From Prostheceraeus crozeri (lineage: Eukaryota > Platyhelminthes > Polycladida > Euryleptidae), in the NCBI GenBank assembly GCA_907163375.1, contig CAJQUW010009236.1, positions 1,178,001 to 1,242,000 on the forward strand: DNA of 64,000 bases, given 5' to 3'. Of this stretch, positions 35,452-48,300 are shown piece by piece; position 1 is the first letter of the stretch; each line of letters starts with the position of its first letter. The notes beneath the pieces are model-generated. The model ran no database searches and was not told where the DNA came from. It worked only from the letters and a program-made list of their open reading frames with translations. A program made the translations under genes and the position numbers.

Positions 35452-36049
35452 TAGGTAGAGTGTCGACTCAAAAAGTATCTGTATGCAGTGAAAATTTTTA
35501 TATCAAAAGATTCAGTTTCTTTCGGAGATAACGTTCCCGTGATCCAAAAAATTATTTGAGCAGTTCTAAAAAAAAATCAAAATTTTGTCAATTTATATAC
35601 TACCGAGATGACTCCTCTATGTAAGTAGTATGCAACAAGTTGGATAATCAAAAGGAATGAATATTTGCTGATAAGCATCCCAACTAAGCGGAAATCAAGC
35701 TGATTATCAAGGCAATTTCATGATCCGTATAATAATGGAAGTCCTATGAAAAAATCGCGATATTATTCGTGCTTTGTTGGCTGAAATTTCATATTTCAAA
35801 TTCAAGAAAACAATAGCAAGTCATCGAGTTGCCAATTTAACAAATATTACCTCTCCAAGGCTGTTATGACACGGACAATCTGTAAATTATATCATTTCCC
35901 TCTGTTTTGCTATCATGATCACTCAATTCCGTTGTAATTTCTTCAAAACTGCATAAATGTGTATATTATGCTCCCTTGAGTTCATTTAATAAAATCGAAA
36001 GTGTATGCACATTGGGGATTTAATCAATGCGGAGGTACCACTCTACCTA
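35452..36049. mobile_element. Candidate 0.6-kb MITE sharing tips with the 13.6-20.8 kb block
   Basis: TAGGTAGAGTG at 35452 is inverted as CACTCTACCTA ending at 36049. The right 48 bp (36003-36050) match the outer terminal repeat at 13581-13628 in reverse at roughly 40 of 48 positions by eye, including CATTGGGGATTT and ACTCTACCTAA. The left end matches less well beyond the first ten bases. No coding capacity and no clear target duplication. Confidence 0.5.
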
Positions 36050-36846
36050 ACATAGGCCTATTTACTCTATGGCGTCATCGAATCTTCCTTTATCAAGGTC
36101 AATTAGTCTTATCACTGGTGTGCACGAGTTATTGCCCTTACTCTTTATAAATTCGCACACGAGCTTCTTTTATCTTTTGCTTTGGAGGGAATTTGATAAA
36201 CGGATGTAAAGGTGTGCACATAGACTTTGAGGTTTGAGATCTTAATTGGTTCGTATTTGGTCATCTCCATAAATGCATCAACCTCTCTGCTTTAATTTAC
36301 ATGTGATATTGAGAAAGCCGAAAGGCGAAATATTGGCTAAATCTTTTTTGATGCATTAAAGTATTCACTGAAATTATTTCCGTTTTTCTTTATTCTGACG
36401 CGCACACGGTAAACGGCATCCACTGACAACGGTATTACTGACAAGTATACTGTAATCATACCATTTGAGTGTGTGATGTACTTCGATTGCTGATGCTGAT
36501 TCAGTCGAATGTGAATTTCAGAAAGCAATTCAATTCGCGCACGTCAGTCTGTCTCACGTGTGATTCAATCGGTAAAACGATGCATTGATCTTCATTCCAA
36601 GCTTGTTTCCACTTTTCTATTTATAAGGTCACTATTTCATGAAATTATAGTGTGTTGTATCTAAAAGAAACTCTGTTAATGTCATTTTCTAAGCAGAACA
36701 TTGTGTTTGCTCAACTGCAACAATAAAATCTGTGTCACGACGTTTTAGTACAGGAATATTATGATTTTCTTGCCAGCTATAACAATATAAAATAGTATAA
36801 TAGCAATATACAATATACAGTAGCTGTAACAATATACTAGGCCTAA
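36050..36846. other. Non-coding stretch
   Basis: No gene or clear repeat recognised. Confidence 0.5.
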
Positions 36847-37565
36847 TAGTCCGGCAGCCAGAGCGAGTTTCTGCAGGGAACGAGGCCGAAAGTGAGACTT
36901 TCACAGAATGATGTGCACCCTATGCCTACTACGAATCGGTGCGTCTGCCGAGTTCTAGTGAGTTCCTCTTCTTGTCAGACAAGATCAAAGAAAAACACAT
37001 GTAAATCCAATGGGACGCAGATTGCAATTTTTGGCTAAAATGAAATTTTGCATGTTTTCTCTGATTAAGCGAAAAGTACTAGGTCTAGAGTCATAATTTT
37101 TGGCATGGTAGGTCACTTCCTATGATGGGCATGTGCTTTTATCATGCATCTAATTGGAAATGTATATGAGAATGTGGTTGAATGTGAATAAAGTTGCTAA
37201 AAATGCTTGTGTTTGCCGACATTAAGAGGCTCGCCAAATCTGAATGTGTTTAGCTTCATAGACAGAAGTGCATGAACATGAAAGGAAATAATCTGAGGAC
37301 ATTCCATGCCAAAAATTATGACTCTGGAATTAGTACCTTTTGTTTAATCAGAGAAAACATACAAAATTTCATTTTAGCCAAAAACTGCAATCTGCGTCCC
37401 ATTGGATTTACATGTGCTTTTCTTTGATCTTGTCTGACAAGAAGAGGAACTCACTAGAACTCGGCAGACGTGCAGATTCGTAGTAGGCATAGGGTGTAGA
37501 TCATTCTCTGAAAGTCTCACTTTCGGCCTCGTTCCCTGCAGAAACTCGCTCTGGCTGCCGGACTA
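36847..37565. mobile_element. Complete 715-bp fold-back element flanked by TA (copy 2)
   Basis: The element 36849-37563 begins GTCCGGCAGCCAGAGCGAGT and ends with its reverse complement. It has TA on both sides (36847-36848 and 37564-37565), as expected for Tc1/mariner-type insertion. The arms 36849-37109 and 37304-37563 pair along about 260 bp with only scattered mismatches, leaving a spacer of about 195 bp. A strand could fold into one very long hairpin. It has no coding capacity. The element at 11994-12547 is a truncated relative. Confidence 0.9.
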
Positions 37566-38214
37566 TAAGTGCAGGCCTAGAGTTTGGCTCAGTATCTTAC
37601 AATCATAGCTGTTAATTTATTCTTATATCTTTCTAAGGCAGAATAAACAATGTCGCGATCAGCATCAGATGCAGCTTGCAACACTATATAAGCCGATACC
37701 AGCCGTAAAAATTTAGCATTTGGAATCGGATAGCTAGAAAATGACTTTGTGGTGTAACACTTCACATATTTTCACGAAATGTTGTATCATGGGAAATGCC
37801 ACACAAGGGTCTTCGACATTAGTCGACATCCTTTATGGCTGATGCTACGGGATGTTCATCAAATGCCATGACAGCGTTACATCGACCGTAACTACTAAAC
37901 ATAGGCGAAGAAAAGAAGAACATTAAAATACGCGAACATAGCCTATTCGAGTAAATGTCATGATGGCCTGATAAGAAGCAGATTTTTGCCAAACATTGCT
38001 GTATATATCAGACAGCCTACATCGATAAAGAACATAATATAATTAGGAAGCTCCTCGCAACATTCACCTTATTAGAAAAAATCTGATTACGATGACTTTC
38101 AGGTCCCCCTCTCAAAGAAACATCGCCAAAGAGGCGGATGACGAGAAGCTCATGATAAAATGTGATTTCTGGTCATTCAGTTCCTTAGAATGACACAAAG
38201 CATTCGATTAAAAG
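37566..38214. other. Non-coding stretch
   Basis: No gene or repeat recognised. Confidence 0.5.
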
Positions 38215-39878
38215 TACAGTCCGTTTCATAAAAAGTGGATCATCCTAAAATTTGACTAAATAAAACATAAGTATGATACAGAAAGCATTTTTCATGTTAT
38301 TTCATGTCCCTAATATATTTAAATGTCCTTATATAATCTGATAAGCTATGATACATTAACGGTTCTTAAGAAGCTAATATTTTGTGGCCCTACCCTTATT
38401 GTCAATGACATTACCAATTCGTCTAGGCATTGATTCGATGATATCGTTGATTTTTGACTGATCTAACTTTCTCCACTCTCTTTTTAACAGTGACGTAAGT
38501 TGTGATGCGCCATCTGTAGGTAGCAGTGAACGACGAACGTTACGTTTTAGAATACTCCATACATTTTCTATGGGATTCAGATCAGGAGAACGAGCTGGCC
38601 AAGATAATGTCCTAAGCCCTAATTGAGACTTGCATAAGTTGACTCTACTACTTCTGTGACACGTAGCATTATCATCCATAAATAGCCAAGTCGATGGATC
38701 ACCAAGTTGATCTGTCATTTGGCCAATGTTCATTCGTAAAACATTCACATAGCGTTCAGAATTCATGGTTCCTTGCTGTATGTGAAGTTCAGAGCGGCCT
38801 TTGGTCCAAATGCCAGCCCAAATCAGTAGAGTCGCACCACCTTGTACCCGGGGACGATGTAAATGTCTCGGACTTTCCTGATCAGATTTTATCCATTATC
38901 TCAATCGACCATCACTATCCTTCAGACGGACTGATGTCTCATCAGACCAGACAACCCGATCCCATTGATTTCAGCAGTGACAATGATTCATTGCCCATCT
39001 GAGACGTCTTTTTGTATGCTGATCTGATAATTCGATCTGAGAGGGCCTCTTACAGCTCTTGAAATTCGACTCAATAAGTCTTCTACGAATAGTGGACTTA
39101 GAAATAGACGAGACTAGTGCAGCCATCTCAGTTAACGAGAGAGAGACTTGGATCAACTTTAACAAATCTCAAAATTAGGCGGTCTCTACGTTTGGATGTT
39201 TTGCGTGGACGGCCAGAGCCCTCTTTACGACAGAGTCGAAAATCATCATTATGCCATCGATGCACATTTGTGTAAGGGACATTTAGTCGCTTGCTTGTAG
39301 CTCGCAAAGAAAACCCTAGTTCTAGCAAGGCTGACACTTTGCCTTTTGTGAATGCGATCTCGTTATTGTTCATTTGTGCTTTGTATTGTTTTCAACCGGT
39401 AAGAGATAGATTTCTAGCTGAAAGCAATCAGGAGTGCTGCCAACACCACCGCAACGAAGTCAAGAAGCTATGGAACATGAAGTCCAGTTAATCACATGTA
39501 GCAGTTACATTATTGTTTATGAATAATGGTGCTATACTGGCTCTGATTGACCGATTTTCTTTATTTTTGTTTTGCTTGATAGCTTTTGGCTTGTAGAACA
39601 ACATATTACATAACAAAGGAAACAAATGTAATTTTATAAGAGTGAGGTATGATTTTGTGTAACATTGCTAAATGAAGATCAAATTATCTACTACTTTTTT
39701 ATCTATAACAGGAAAAAAACTCAATATTCATGCTTGAAATTTCCAACAATGATATTAGTAAGCACAACTGACATATCTTCCAAATTTCAGAGAAATTCGT
39801 TGAAGTTTGGCGGAGTTAGACAAAGTTGAAGTTACGGCGATATTTAAGGGTGATCCATTTTTTATGAAACAATCTGTA
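38215..39878 (-). mobile_element. Tc1-like transposon, degenerate
   Basis: The element 38217-39876 (1660 bp, a normal Tc1 length) is flanked by TA. The left end CAGTCCGTTTCATAAAAAGT and the right end, reversed, CAGATTGTTTCATAAAAAAT, are imperfect inverted repeats that continue with GGATCA. The transposase lies inside on the minus strand and is interrupted. Diverged ends and broken coding show an old insertion, in contrast to the mariner 4 kb to the left. Confidence 0.9.
38374..39373 (-). pseudogene. Tc1-like transposase (DD34E), broken
   Basis: The minus-strand frame from 39373 starts ATG and encodes the N-terminal paired-type helix-turn-helix (KGKVSALLELGFSLRATSKR, then GSGRPRKTSKRRDR with the GRPR linker). 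It shifts frame near 39130-39160 into SISKSTIRRRLIESNFKSCK. After a stop at about 38971 it continues as WDRVVWSDETSVRLKDSDG (first catalytic Asp), meets another stop near 38895, then GGATLLIWAGIW. The C-terminal frame 38374-38766 has FMDDNATCHRSS and ARSPDLNPIENVW. There are 34 residues between the second Asp and the Glu, so the DD34E triad is still readable. One frameshift and at least two stops kill it. Intact relatives have about 340 residues. Confidence 0.9.
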
Positions 39879-41826
39879 GTTGAGAATTAAATGTGACTGC
39901 ATGACTGCGAATTTCTATCCTGTGTCTAGCTAAAGATTGTGAATAGACTTCTCTCATCTCACGACTTAAAATGCAATTCTGAAAACCGATGACCAGTAAT
40001 TTTCTTTATAACTGACTCACTGACAGTTAGTGCGTTGTCAAAATTACTTCAATTCCTCCCAATAATCTTGATGATAAGCAAACCATGAATAACATAATCA
40101 TGCATTTTCTTGGACTTCAAGTTAAATTGATGGTTCTCATGCTTTCATTACAGAAGGCAGAAAAGTTGACTTGTGATCGTGTTGCATAAACAATAATGAA
40201 TGTCATTCGATTCACGATTGGATACTATGTTGATGTCTCAATCACAGAACATGCATGTTAGCCATAAACAGAAATGAATGACAGTCCATAGATGAGATGC
40301 AGCAGGATGTATTGAATTATGAAGCGACATGCAATTTTCAACAATTTCCTTTATACTCCGACTTCTTGTTATTGAGTTCTGACATTACAGATCAGCTGGA
40401 ATATGGTCATACACAATGCACAATGCACATGGCAATACAGTATTCTGAACTCAAATTGTAAGTGAACTTTTTTAGAAGAGGAGGGGTCTTACCGGTATAG
40501 GCCTACTGCAGACCCGGAAACCGATTTCAGATATTGAAATTATCTTCTCCAAAGCAATATCAACCCAAATGTTGCCGAACACCGAGGTACCTTTTTACCC
40601 AGCGCAGCAAAGAGTTTAATGACAGTTAATAGGCATATTTGCTAATGCAGGCGACGGGTTTCAATCAGGGACTAGTAGGCCTACTCAGTTGTGTTTAATA
40701 GCAGATGTGGTGGAAAAAGCTACCATATATTTTTTCTATGTCTGTCTACATATATTTATATATCTTTCTATATAAATCTATCTTCGAGCAAGTTATTTGT
40801 AATTTGTTTTCAATACCTAGACCTGATCAAAGTCAGTCCATCAACTGAATTATAATGTTTGTGGCGCGCGCATAAAATATAACGACTCCATCATGGCACC
40901 GTATAGCCTACAGTCTTTCGGAACCAAAAGGCCTGAAGGGAACAGCATGCTCACAAAATATGGACATGCCATGCAGATTTTTGAGGGTGCGTGGTGCTTT
41001 GGAAACTTCATTTCGGTTTAGTGTAGACCTAGCCGAACCGAAGTCATTGAAAAATTGTTAGTCGATTAGGCTGGGAATCCCTGTGGTCATGACTTTAGCA
41101 CACTTAAATCTTAAAGATAGAGAAAGGCGGCAACTGGTATAAAGATATGAACAACAAACAATAAACATGAGTTACATTGCAAATGGACCAACCACATTCA
41201 TTGTTCAAACCCAGTTTGTAATCTGAGATCTGAGGCTTCGCGGAACTCGCCATCGTATCTGGATTTAATGGCATTAATATTGGTAAACGAGCTGGAAGAT
41301 TTACTGGACATCCGACTTGTCAATTGTCGAGTCAATAAGTCATAGAAAATGCGAGCTTCCCCCATGGCTGCAAATTTACATACAATTCCAGCGTAGGTTA
41401 TTTGTAATTGCACATCTACGACACAATTCACATTGAGTTTACAAATCTGATGCACAGAGCGTGTAAATGAACTTTAATTTTAAAAAATTCCAGTTTTTCA
41501 CAAAATTGCAATGGCCGATACTATTTACAGGGCGGCTCAACTGAATCAAATCAATAAGAGTTCGGTATTTCTCTTGTTTTCTTCTTCCTTTTAGATTCCC
41601 ACACAGATCAGAAATTCATCTTATTCTCACTTTGTTTAATTAGCTAAATACAACAAGTACATCAAAAATTGTACATCGATACATACTGATTATGCGTGCA
41701 TTTAATGTTTGAAAATAGTTGCAGCTTCTTAGAGCTCATTATCTTTTCAATATATATTGCATGCGAATAAACATAGAAATTGACAACAATGGAACTTCTA
41801 GAATGGAAGTAAAGCTTAATGCAATG
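39879..41826. other. Non-coding stretch
   Basis: No gene recognised. Minor AT-rich low-complexity sequence near 40730-40790. Confidence 0.5.
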
Positions 41827-44800
41827 CATAATACTGTCCCAAAAATCGCACTTAGATGCACTTGTCAACGGCTGAATCATTGGATTAGAATAAGTCACAT
41901 GTGCAGCTCTGAGCTTTTTATTGGTAGTTCATGCCCCAACTTAGTTCCCACGGATATGCCGAGACTTTGAGTCAATTTCCATTCTAGTCAACTTCAGATA
42001 AACAATCAATTTCTATGCCAATAAAGTACTGAATATCAAATAGGCATGTCATGCAGCATTAAGTGATTTAAATGATTAAATTATGCGAATGATCAAAAAT
42101 GAGAAGTTTTGGGAACATGCTAAATGTTAATTGATTAAAAAGCAAGAGTCAAGACATCTTTCTGTTAAGCTGTATGCTTAGGTGGAGCATACCACAAGTA
42201 TACCTTTAACCATCGACTAATATCATAAAGGAGTAAATTTTTGGTTATCACGCATCGCATTATATAATATAACATCAATATATCTTAACTCGTACATTTT
42301 CGATAAACCAAAATATCTAGACTACTTAAATTGATAAATGAATCATTCAATTGCCTATTTTTAAAAAAGGAAAAATGTCATTAATTATCAATAATTTACT
42401 AGCACTTTTTATTCTCATTGAACTGGGGTGAAAAGACTTGCCTTGTTTAAAGACCACATCTTATGTTATGCCCCTGTCAAAAACACATGTCTTTATATAT
42501 TTTTTCAGATGATGACACAACTATGAGATGCAATATTTGTGCAAATTATTGTCTGTGATAGGATGCATGTACATGTACTTCCAACCTCTATAAGTGCATT
42601 TTGCTGGTGTGAGGATGGCATCGATAACAATAATTACAATAATAATGAAGACACATGTTTTGAAGTAAACGGCTAAAAATGAAAATCATGGAACGGCCAA
42701 CACCAAGAGATATGCTGCAAGTGAACTGAAAAAATAGACTCTTCACAAGAAACATTCAGGATGTGATTCAGAAAGCTGCATTTAAATCAAAGTGAACCCA
42801 CTTTTGGAATATAATCACTAATTGTACTTTCATTCAATAATGTTTTTCATTGCAACAAGCTTTAAGTAAAGCACAATTGACGCATGCAGTACTTTTTCTT
42901 TTAAGGTGAGGTTTTGATATCTATTTAACAGCTGTATTGTCATCATCATCAGTCATAATACTGTCCCAAAAATCGCACTTAGATGCACTTGTCAACGGCT
43001 GAATCATTGGATTAGAATAAGTCACATGTGCAGCTCTGAGCTTTTTATTGGTAGTTCATGCCCCAACTTAGTTCCCACGGATATGCCGAGACTTTGAGTC
43101 AATTTCCATTCTAGTCAACTTCAGATAAACAATCAATTTCTATGCCAATAAAGTACTGAATATCAAATAGGCATGTCATGCAGCATTAAGTGATTTAAAT
43201 GATTAAATTATGCGAATGATCAAAAATGAGAAGTTTTGGGAACATGCTAAATGTTAATTGATTAAAAAGCAAGAGTCAAGACATCTTTCTGTTAAGCTGT
43301 ATGCTTAGGTGGAGCATACCACAAGTATACCTTTAACCATCGACTAATATCATAAAGGAGTAAATTTTTGGTTATCACGCATCGCATTATATAATATAAC
43401 ATCAATATATCTTAACTCGTACATTTTCGATAAACCAAAATATCTAGACTACTTAAATTGATAAATGAATCATTCAATTGCCTATTTTTAAAAAAGGAAA
43501 AATGTCATTAATTATCAATAATTTACTAGCACTTTTTATTCTCATTGAACTGGGGTGAAAAGACTTGCCTTGTTTAAAGACCACATCTTATGTTATGCCC
43601 CTGTCAAAAACACATGTCTTTATATATTTTTTCAGATGATGACACAACTATGAGATGCAATATTTGTGCAAATTATTGTCTGTGATAGGATGCATGTACA
43701 TGTACTTCCAACCTCTATAAGTGCATTTTGCTGGTGTGAGGATGGCATCGATAACAATAATTACAATAATAATGAAGACACATGTTTTGAAGTAAACGGC
43801 TAAAAATGAAAATCATGGAACGGCCAACACCAAGAGATATGCTGCAAGTGAACTGAAAAAATAGACTCTTCACAAGAAACATTCAGGATGTGATTCAGAA
43901 AGCTGCATTTAAATCAAAGTGAACCCACTTTTGGAATATAATCACTAATTGTACTTTCATTCAATAATGTTTTTCATTGCAACAAGCTTTAAGTAAAGCA
44001 CAATTGACGCATGCAGTACTTTTTCTTTTAAGGTGAGGTTTTGATATCTATTTAACAGCTGTATTGTCATCATCATCAGTCATAATACTGTCCCAAAAAT
44101 CGCACTTAGATGCACTTGTCAACGGCTGAATCATTGGATTAGAATAAGTCACATGTGCAGCTCTGAGCTTTTTATTGGTAGTTCATGCCCCAACTTAGTT
44201 CCCACGGATATGCCGAGACTTTGAGTCAATTTCCATTCTAGTCAACTTCAGATAAACAATCAATTTCTATGCCAATAAAGTACTGAATATCAAATAGGCA
44301 TGTCATGCAGCATTAAGTGATTTAAATGATTAAATTATGCGCTAGAATATCAATAGTACATCGACTATGGATTTATTACTTGGCTTTTTAGAGATTGACG
44401 GAATAGATCCTTTACAGAAATTGAGTATGAGTGATTATCTCTTTCAATGATTGTCTTAAATTTAGTGATGATTAGGTTTTCAAAGTGAAATCGATCGTTA
44501 TATCAATAATTATGCTTATCATTTGTTGACTGAAATTAGACACGCAAATTAATTTTGAAAACGTAGTTTGCTCTTTGGCAGCAACAGGCATTAGTTTACA
44601 GGCCGATAAAGCTAGCATAATCGCTCTGGTTGAACTATAACATACTCATATTAAGCGATAATACAGCAACATGAATGGAACTTTTACGTGGCACATACTA
44701 CCATGCAAAGGCTGTCTTTGTTACCATGCGTACAAAAATGAGAAGTTTTGGGAACATGCTAAATGTTAATTGATTAAAAAGCAAGAGTCAAGACATCTTT

Positions 44801-44925
44801 CTGTTAAGCTGTATGCTTAGGTGGAGCATACCACAAGTATACCTTTAACCATCGACTAATATCATAAAGGAGTAAATTTTTGGTTATCACGCATCGCATT
44901 ATATAATATAACATCAATATATCTT
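41827..44925. repeat. 1127-bp tandem repeat, about 2.4 copies, the third interrupted
   Basis: Unit 1 is 41827-42953, unit 2 is 42954-44080, and a partial third unit is 44081-44341 and 44733-44925. The start word CATAATACTGTCCC recurs at exactly 1127-bp spacing. In the stretches I compared, units 1 and 2 are identical. The third copy is interrupted by about 391 bp (44342-44732) of unrelated sequence that replaces AATGATC and is bordered by ATGCG on both sides, then stops where an RTE fragment begins. No coding capacity was seen in the unit. Recent tandem duplication and assembly duplication both fit. Confidence 0.9.
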
Positions 44926-45300
44926 CTTTGTCATTGTCAAGTTTCGGCGCCGTAGATTAATGTTAGTATTACACATGACGCGAGTACCTTCCGCTTTAGA
45001 GAGATAGGCAGACTGCTGGTGAAAATGTCTCGATGTCTGTTGAAAGCGTCCCACGCTATACCTATCCTCCTCGATACTTCCTTCTCTTGGTTCTTTTCAT
45101 TGAGGCTGAATCGCTGTCCGAGATATACATATGTAGTCCTCGGTTACTTCGATCTCTTTCCCATTTATTTTTATTTTCGACCGTCTACATAAGTTGTTAA
45201 ACATGCACTTTGTTTTTGTTGGGTTTATTCTCAGACCGTGTATTTCACTTTCGTTTATTAACTCCTCCATCATTAATTTCATTTGTATTGTAAGAGGATA
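44926..45300 (-). pseudogene. RTE-like LINE fragment, copy C
   Basis: The minus-strand frame 45097-45282 reads MMEELINESEIHGLRINPTK with TKCMFNN and INGKEIEVTEDYI, the block just after the palm in RTE-type LINEs (normally ending in YLGQ). It continues in another frame as RFSLNEKNQEKEVSRRIGIA, WDAFNRH and SLPISLKRKVLASCV, up to YGAET near 44940. It is clearly related in type to copies A and B but is a different family by sequence. It is truncated at both ends and begins where the third tandem unit stops. Confidence 0.7.
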
Positions 45301-48300
45301 AAAATACCTGTCTTAATGCAATTTTTTAACTGTTCTAAAACTTGATTTTTGAATATGGCGTTATAATCGCGATTGGTAATTCTTTTTTAAAACTTAATCT
45401 TCAAAAGTGGTTTGAAAATTGATGTGTATTACTGCATATTGAAAATCTCAATTCCACATGTTCATTGCTTTCACTGTTATCCTTACATGTGTACTGCCAT
45501 TTTCCTCAAAACTTCGAATTGCGCCTCGCATTCAATTATTCAACGTCTGCTCTCAGAATGTCTCTCAAATATATATATACATGTGAGAAATGATGGTTAC
45601 TTCTCACGTAAACTTTGTGTGTATCCATGAAGAATTTCAACGTTTCAGCAAGAAAAGATAGATATCAAGATTCACCCAGTTCTATCAAAATGAATATTAG
45701 ATAAAATGTCCGAGGATGTCGATCAACTTCTTACAAATACGGACATCAAGTGATAAAATCTCTTGATCATCATTTGATGTTATCACATTTTTCATTGCAT
45801 AATTACTATTCCCTACTCAATCAATAGCTTTTGCTATTTGCTGACCGCTCTAATAAAATCATTTTCAAACTTTCTGATGCTACATTTCTCTGATTAAATA
45901 TCAACATTAACAGTACAATTATTCTGTTTGAACTCCGTGACGCGTATGTCATGTCAATCTGGCCATCTTTGAATAAATGCAATCAGATGAACGGATATCA
46001 AGAAGAATATGGGCTCGATGTGAAAATGGGAGACATAATCCGATTTTTATAGATTCTCTTAAAACACTGATCAATAAAATTTGTCTTCCGTCACACAGAA
46101 CATCGAATTGTCAAATATTCAACACGACTTCGGTATGCCACAAATTACTTTATGAGTCCTTGAAGAGGGATCATTAACATATTGTCATAGTGTTATTTCA
46201 TCAACAACATTTATTAAGAAATATTCCAATACGATGAGTGGCATGCTAGAACGATGATTGTTAGCGTCTTTCATTGCGACCATTATCCTCATTATACATG
46301 TAGGATATTGCAAGATCTGTTACATCTGAAGCTCAAATGAAAATTAAATTATTTTCTTGATTGGCAATTCGCTGTCAATTGATTATTCACCAATTACACT
46401 ACACATGCATGTTTTCTGCATGATGCGACATAGTGCATGGTTAAAGGCTCGAATTCATCTCAGAATGCATATGTAAATTTCCACGTGATGTTTTAGTTTT
46501 CTTAAGGCATCACTATTCAGTTTTCGCATGAGGTATTTATATATCAGAAATGTTAAAATAGACATCGTTGAATGTGAAACAGTGAGATGAAAAATTTAGC
46601 TATACAGACCGATCTCTATAACGACAGGACAATTATGCGAGTGCTGCATTTTAATTTGCACCCAACATTGCGAAACGCAAGTAACTACTTTTCTGGATAT
46701 CTAAAACTTTGAATGCTTGTTTATTATATATTATCATCCCGAACTTTGTAAGTTGCATGAAGAGTCGTGGTATTCAATATCTAGCCGATTCCACTTTACT
46801 GATAGACATTTTAAAATCATTCATGAAATAATCGATATGGTTTTCAAATGCTAGCCTTCATTTTCCACTAATTCTCCTTGCTAATACTCTTTCACCCATC
46901 GAGTGAACTTTCTTAAGTCTAAGGCAAACCTTAAGAAGCAATGCTTCAGAGATGATTCCTTAGATAAGCCCTACGGTGCGCATGCAGATCTTCGACGTCA
47001 TTTGAATATTATTGATTAATAAAGAAATACGAGGACTTTTCAAATCCTACATTATTGAATGTACGGAATTCATTATCTTACAGCAGCAAATTCTATGCTA
47101 GGCATACTATAAATGCATGCGTATGCTAAGTGCATGTAAATGCATTTAATAATAAATACGAGTACTAACGCATTTTGGCATTGTTAGCATGCAATATTTC
47201 ACTATTTGATAAGGATGTACATGTAATGTTGCGAATTGCGTGTGCAGCACTCTTAGTGAAATATTTGAAGTTAAGGGAATGTTTATGTGTAAATAATGAC
47301 CATCAATGTAAATGTCCATTTTTCAGATGACGCTGTGAAAAGAGGCCGCATTCTCTTGTGCTCAAATGAGTGTGTCAGTGAAGGAAATTCAGAGAAAAAT
47401 GAGCTTCTAGTTCATGTTAAAGCCATAGTCAAAATGCATTTGATGTACGTGCCGGTGAATTTAACGCAAAGATCACTCTTCCCTATATATTTCGGTTAGG
47501 CTACATACATTTATAGTTTTTCATGACACAAGAGCTTTCCTTCCAACACTTTGTCAGTTTGTTATTATATCATGCGAAAATAAAAAAGTTGACTATTCTT
47601 CTTCTGCAGCAGTTGGTGACACGGTTTACATGATAACCAAAAAAATTTAGGTTGTGGTTGTCTTTGATGAATGAGATACTTAATTCTCTCATTAAGCGCT
47701 CCATTATTCAGACTTCAATGAGGGAGTTTACTATGCCGAAAGCTAGCGCTGGGTTTGATGTTCTTTTTTTTATAAAAGTGAGCGAGTAAATTGATGCCAA
47801 ATCCTAAAGCCTTTCAACATGTTGTTAATACTTAATCTTGACGGAAGAGAAAATGGTGGAGATGCTATTTGACAATATGTCTCTGAGCATGATTACAATA
47901 GTTTAGTTTAAACAATAGACATCAAACTAATTTCGTTGATCTTCATTTTGAAAATCGAATTTTCACGTAGATCCACTCTGATGTACGTACCATATAATTG
48001 CCTCCTTACAATAATATTTAACCTAGTAAATAAAGTCTCGATTCAGCCCTATTTTCAGCGGTCGAGATATCGAGGTGAGTTGAAAGAAAATGCTTATTAT
48101 TATTATTTGCATGTATAAGTGCATATTTAGATATTGTACTACACATATTTTAATTAAAGAAGTATTCATCATTTTCTTGATAATTGTTTAATTGTTCTCC
48201 GGCCCTTGCAATCAGACAAAGGTGCGCTGTTGTTGTGTGTTATGTGATCCGAAACATGATACTCCTATATGAACATTTCAATGGGGATTAGTAAATTATT

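Noticed and set aside
41827..44080. CRISPR-like or satellite array
   Set aside because: There are only two and a half units of 1127 bp, without short direct repeats or spacers. It is a local tandem duplication, not an array of that type.
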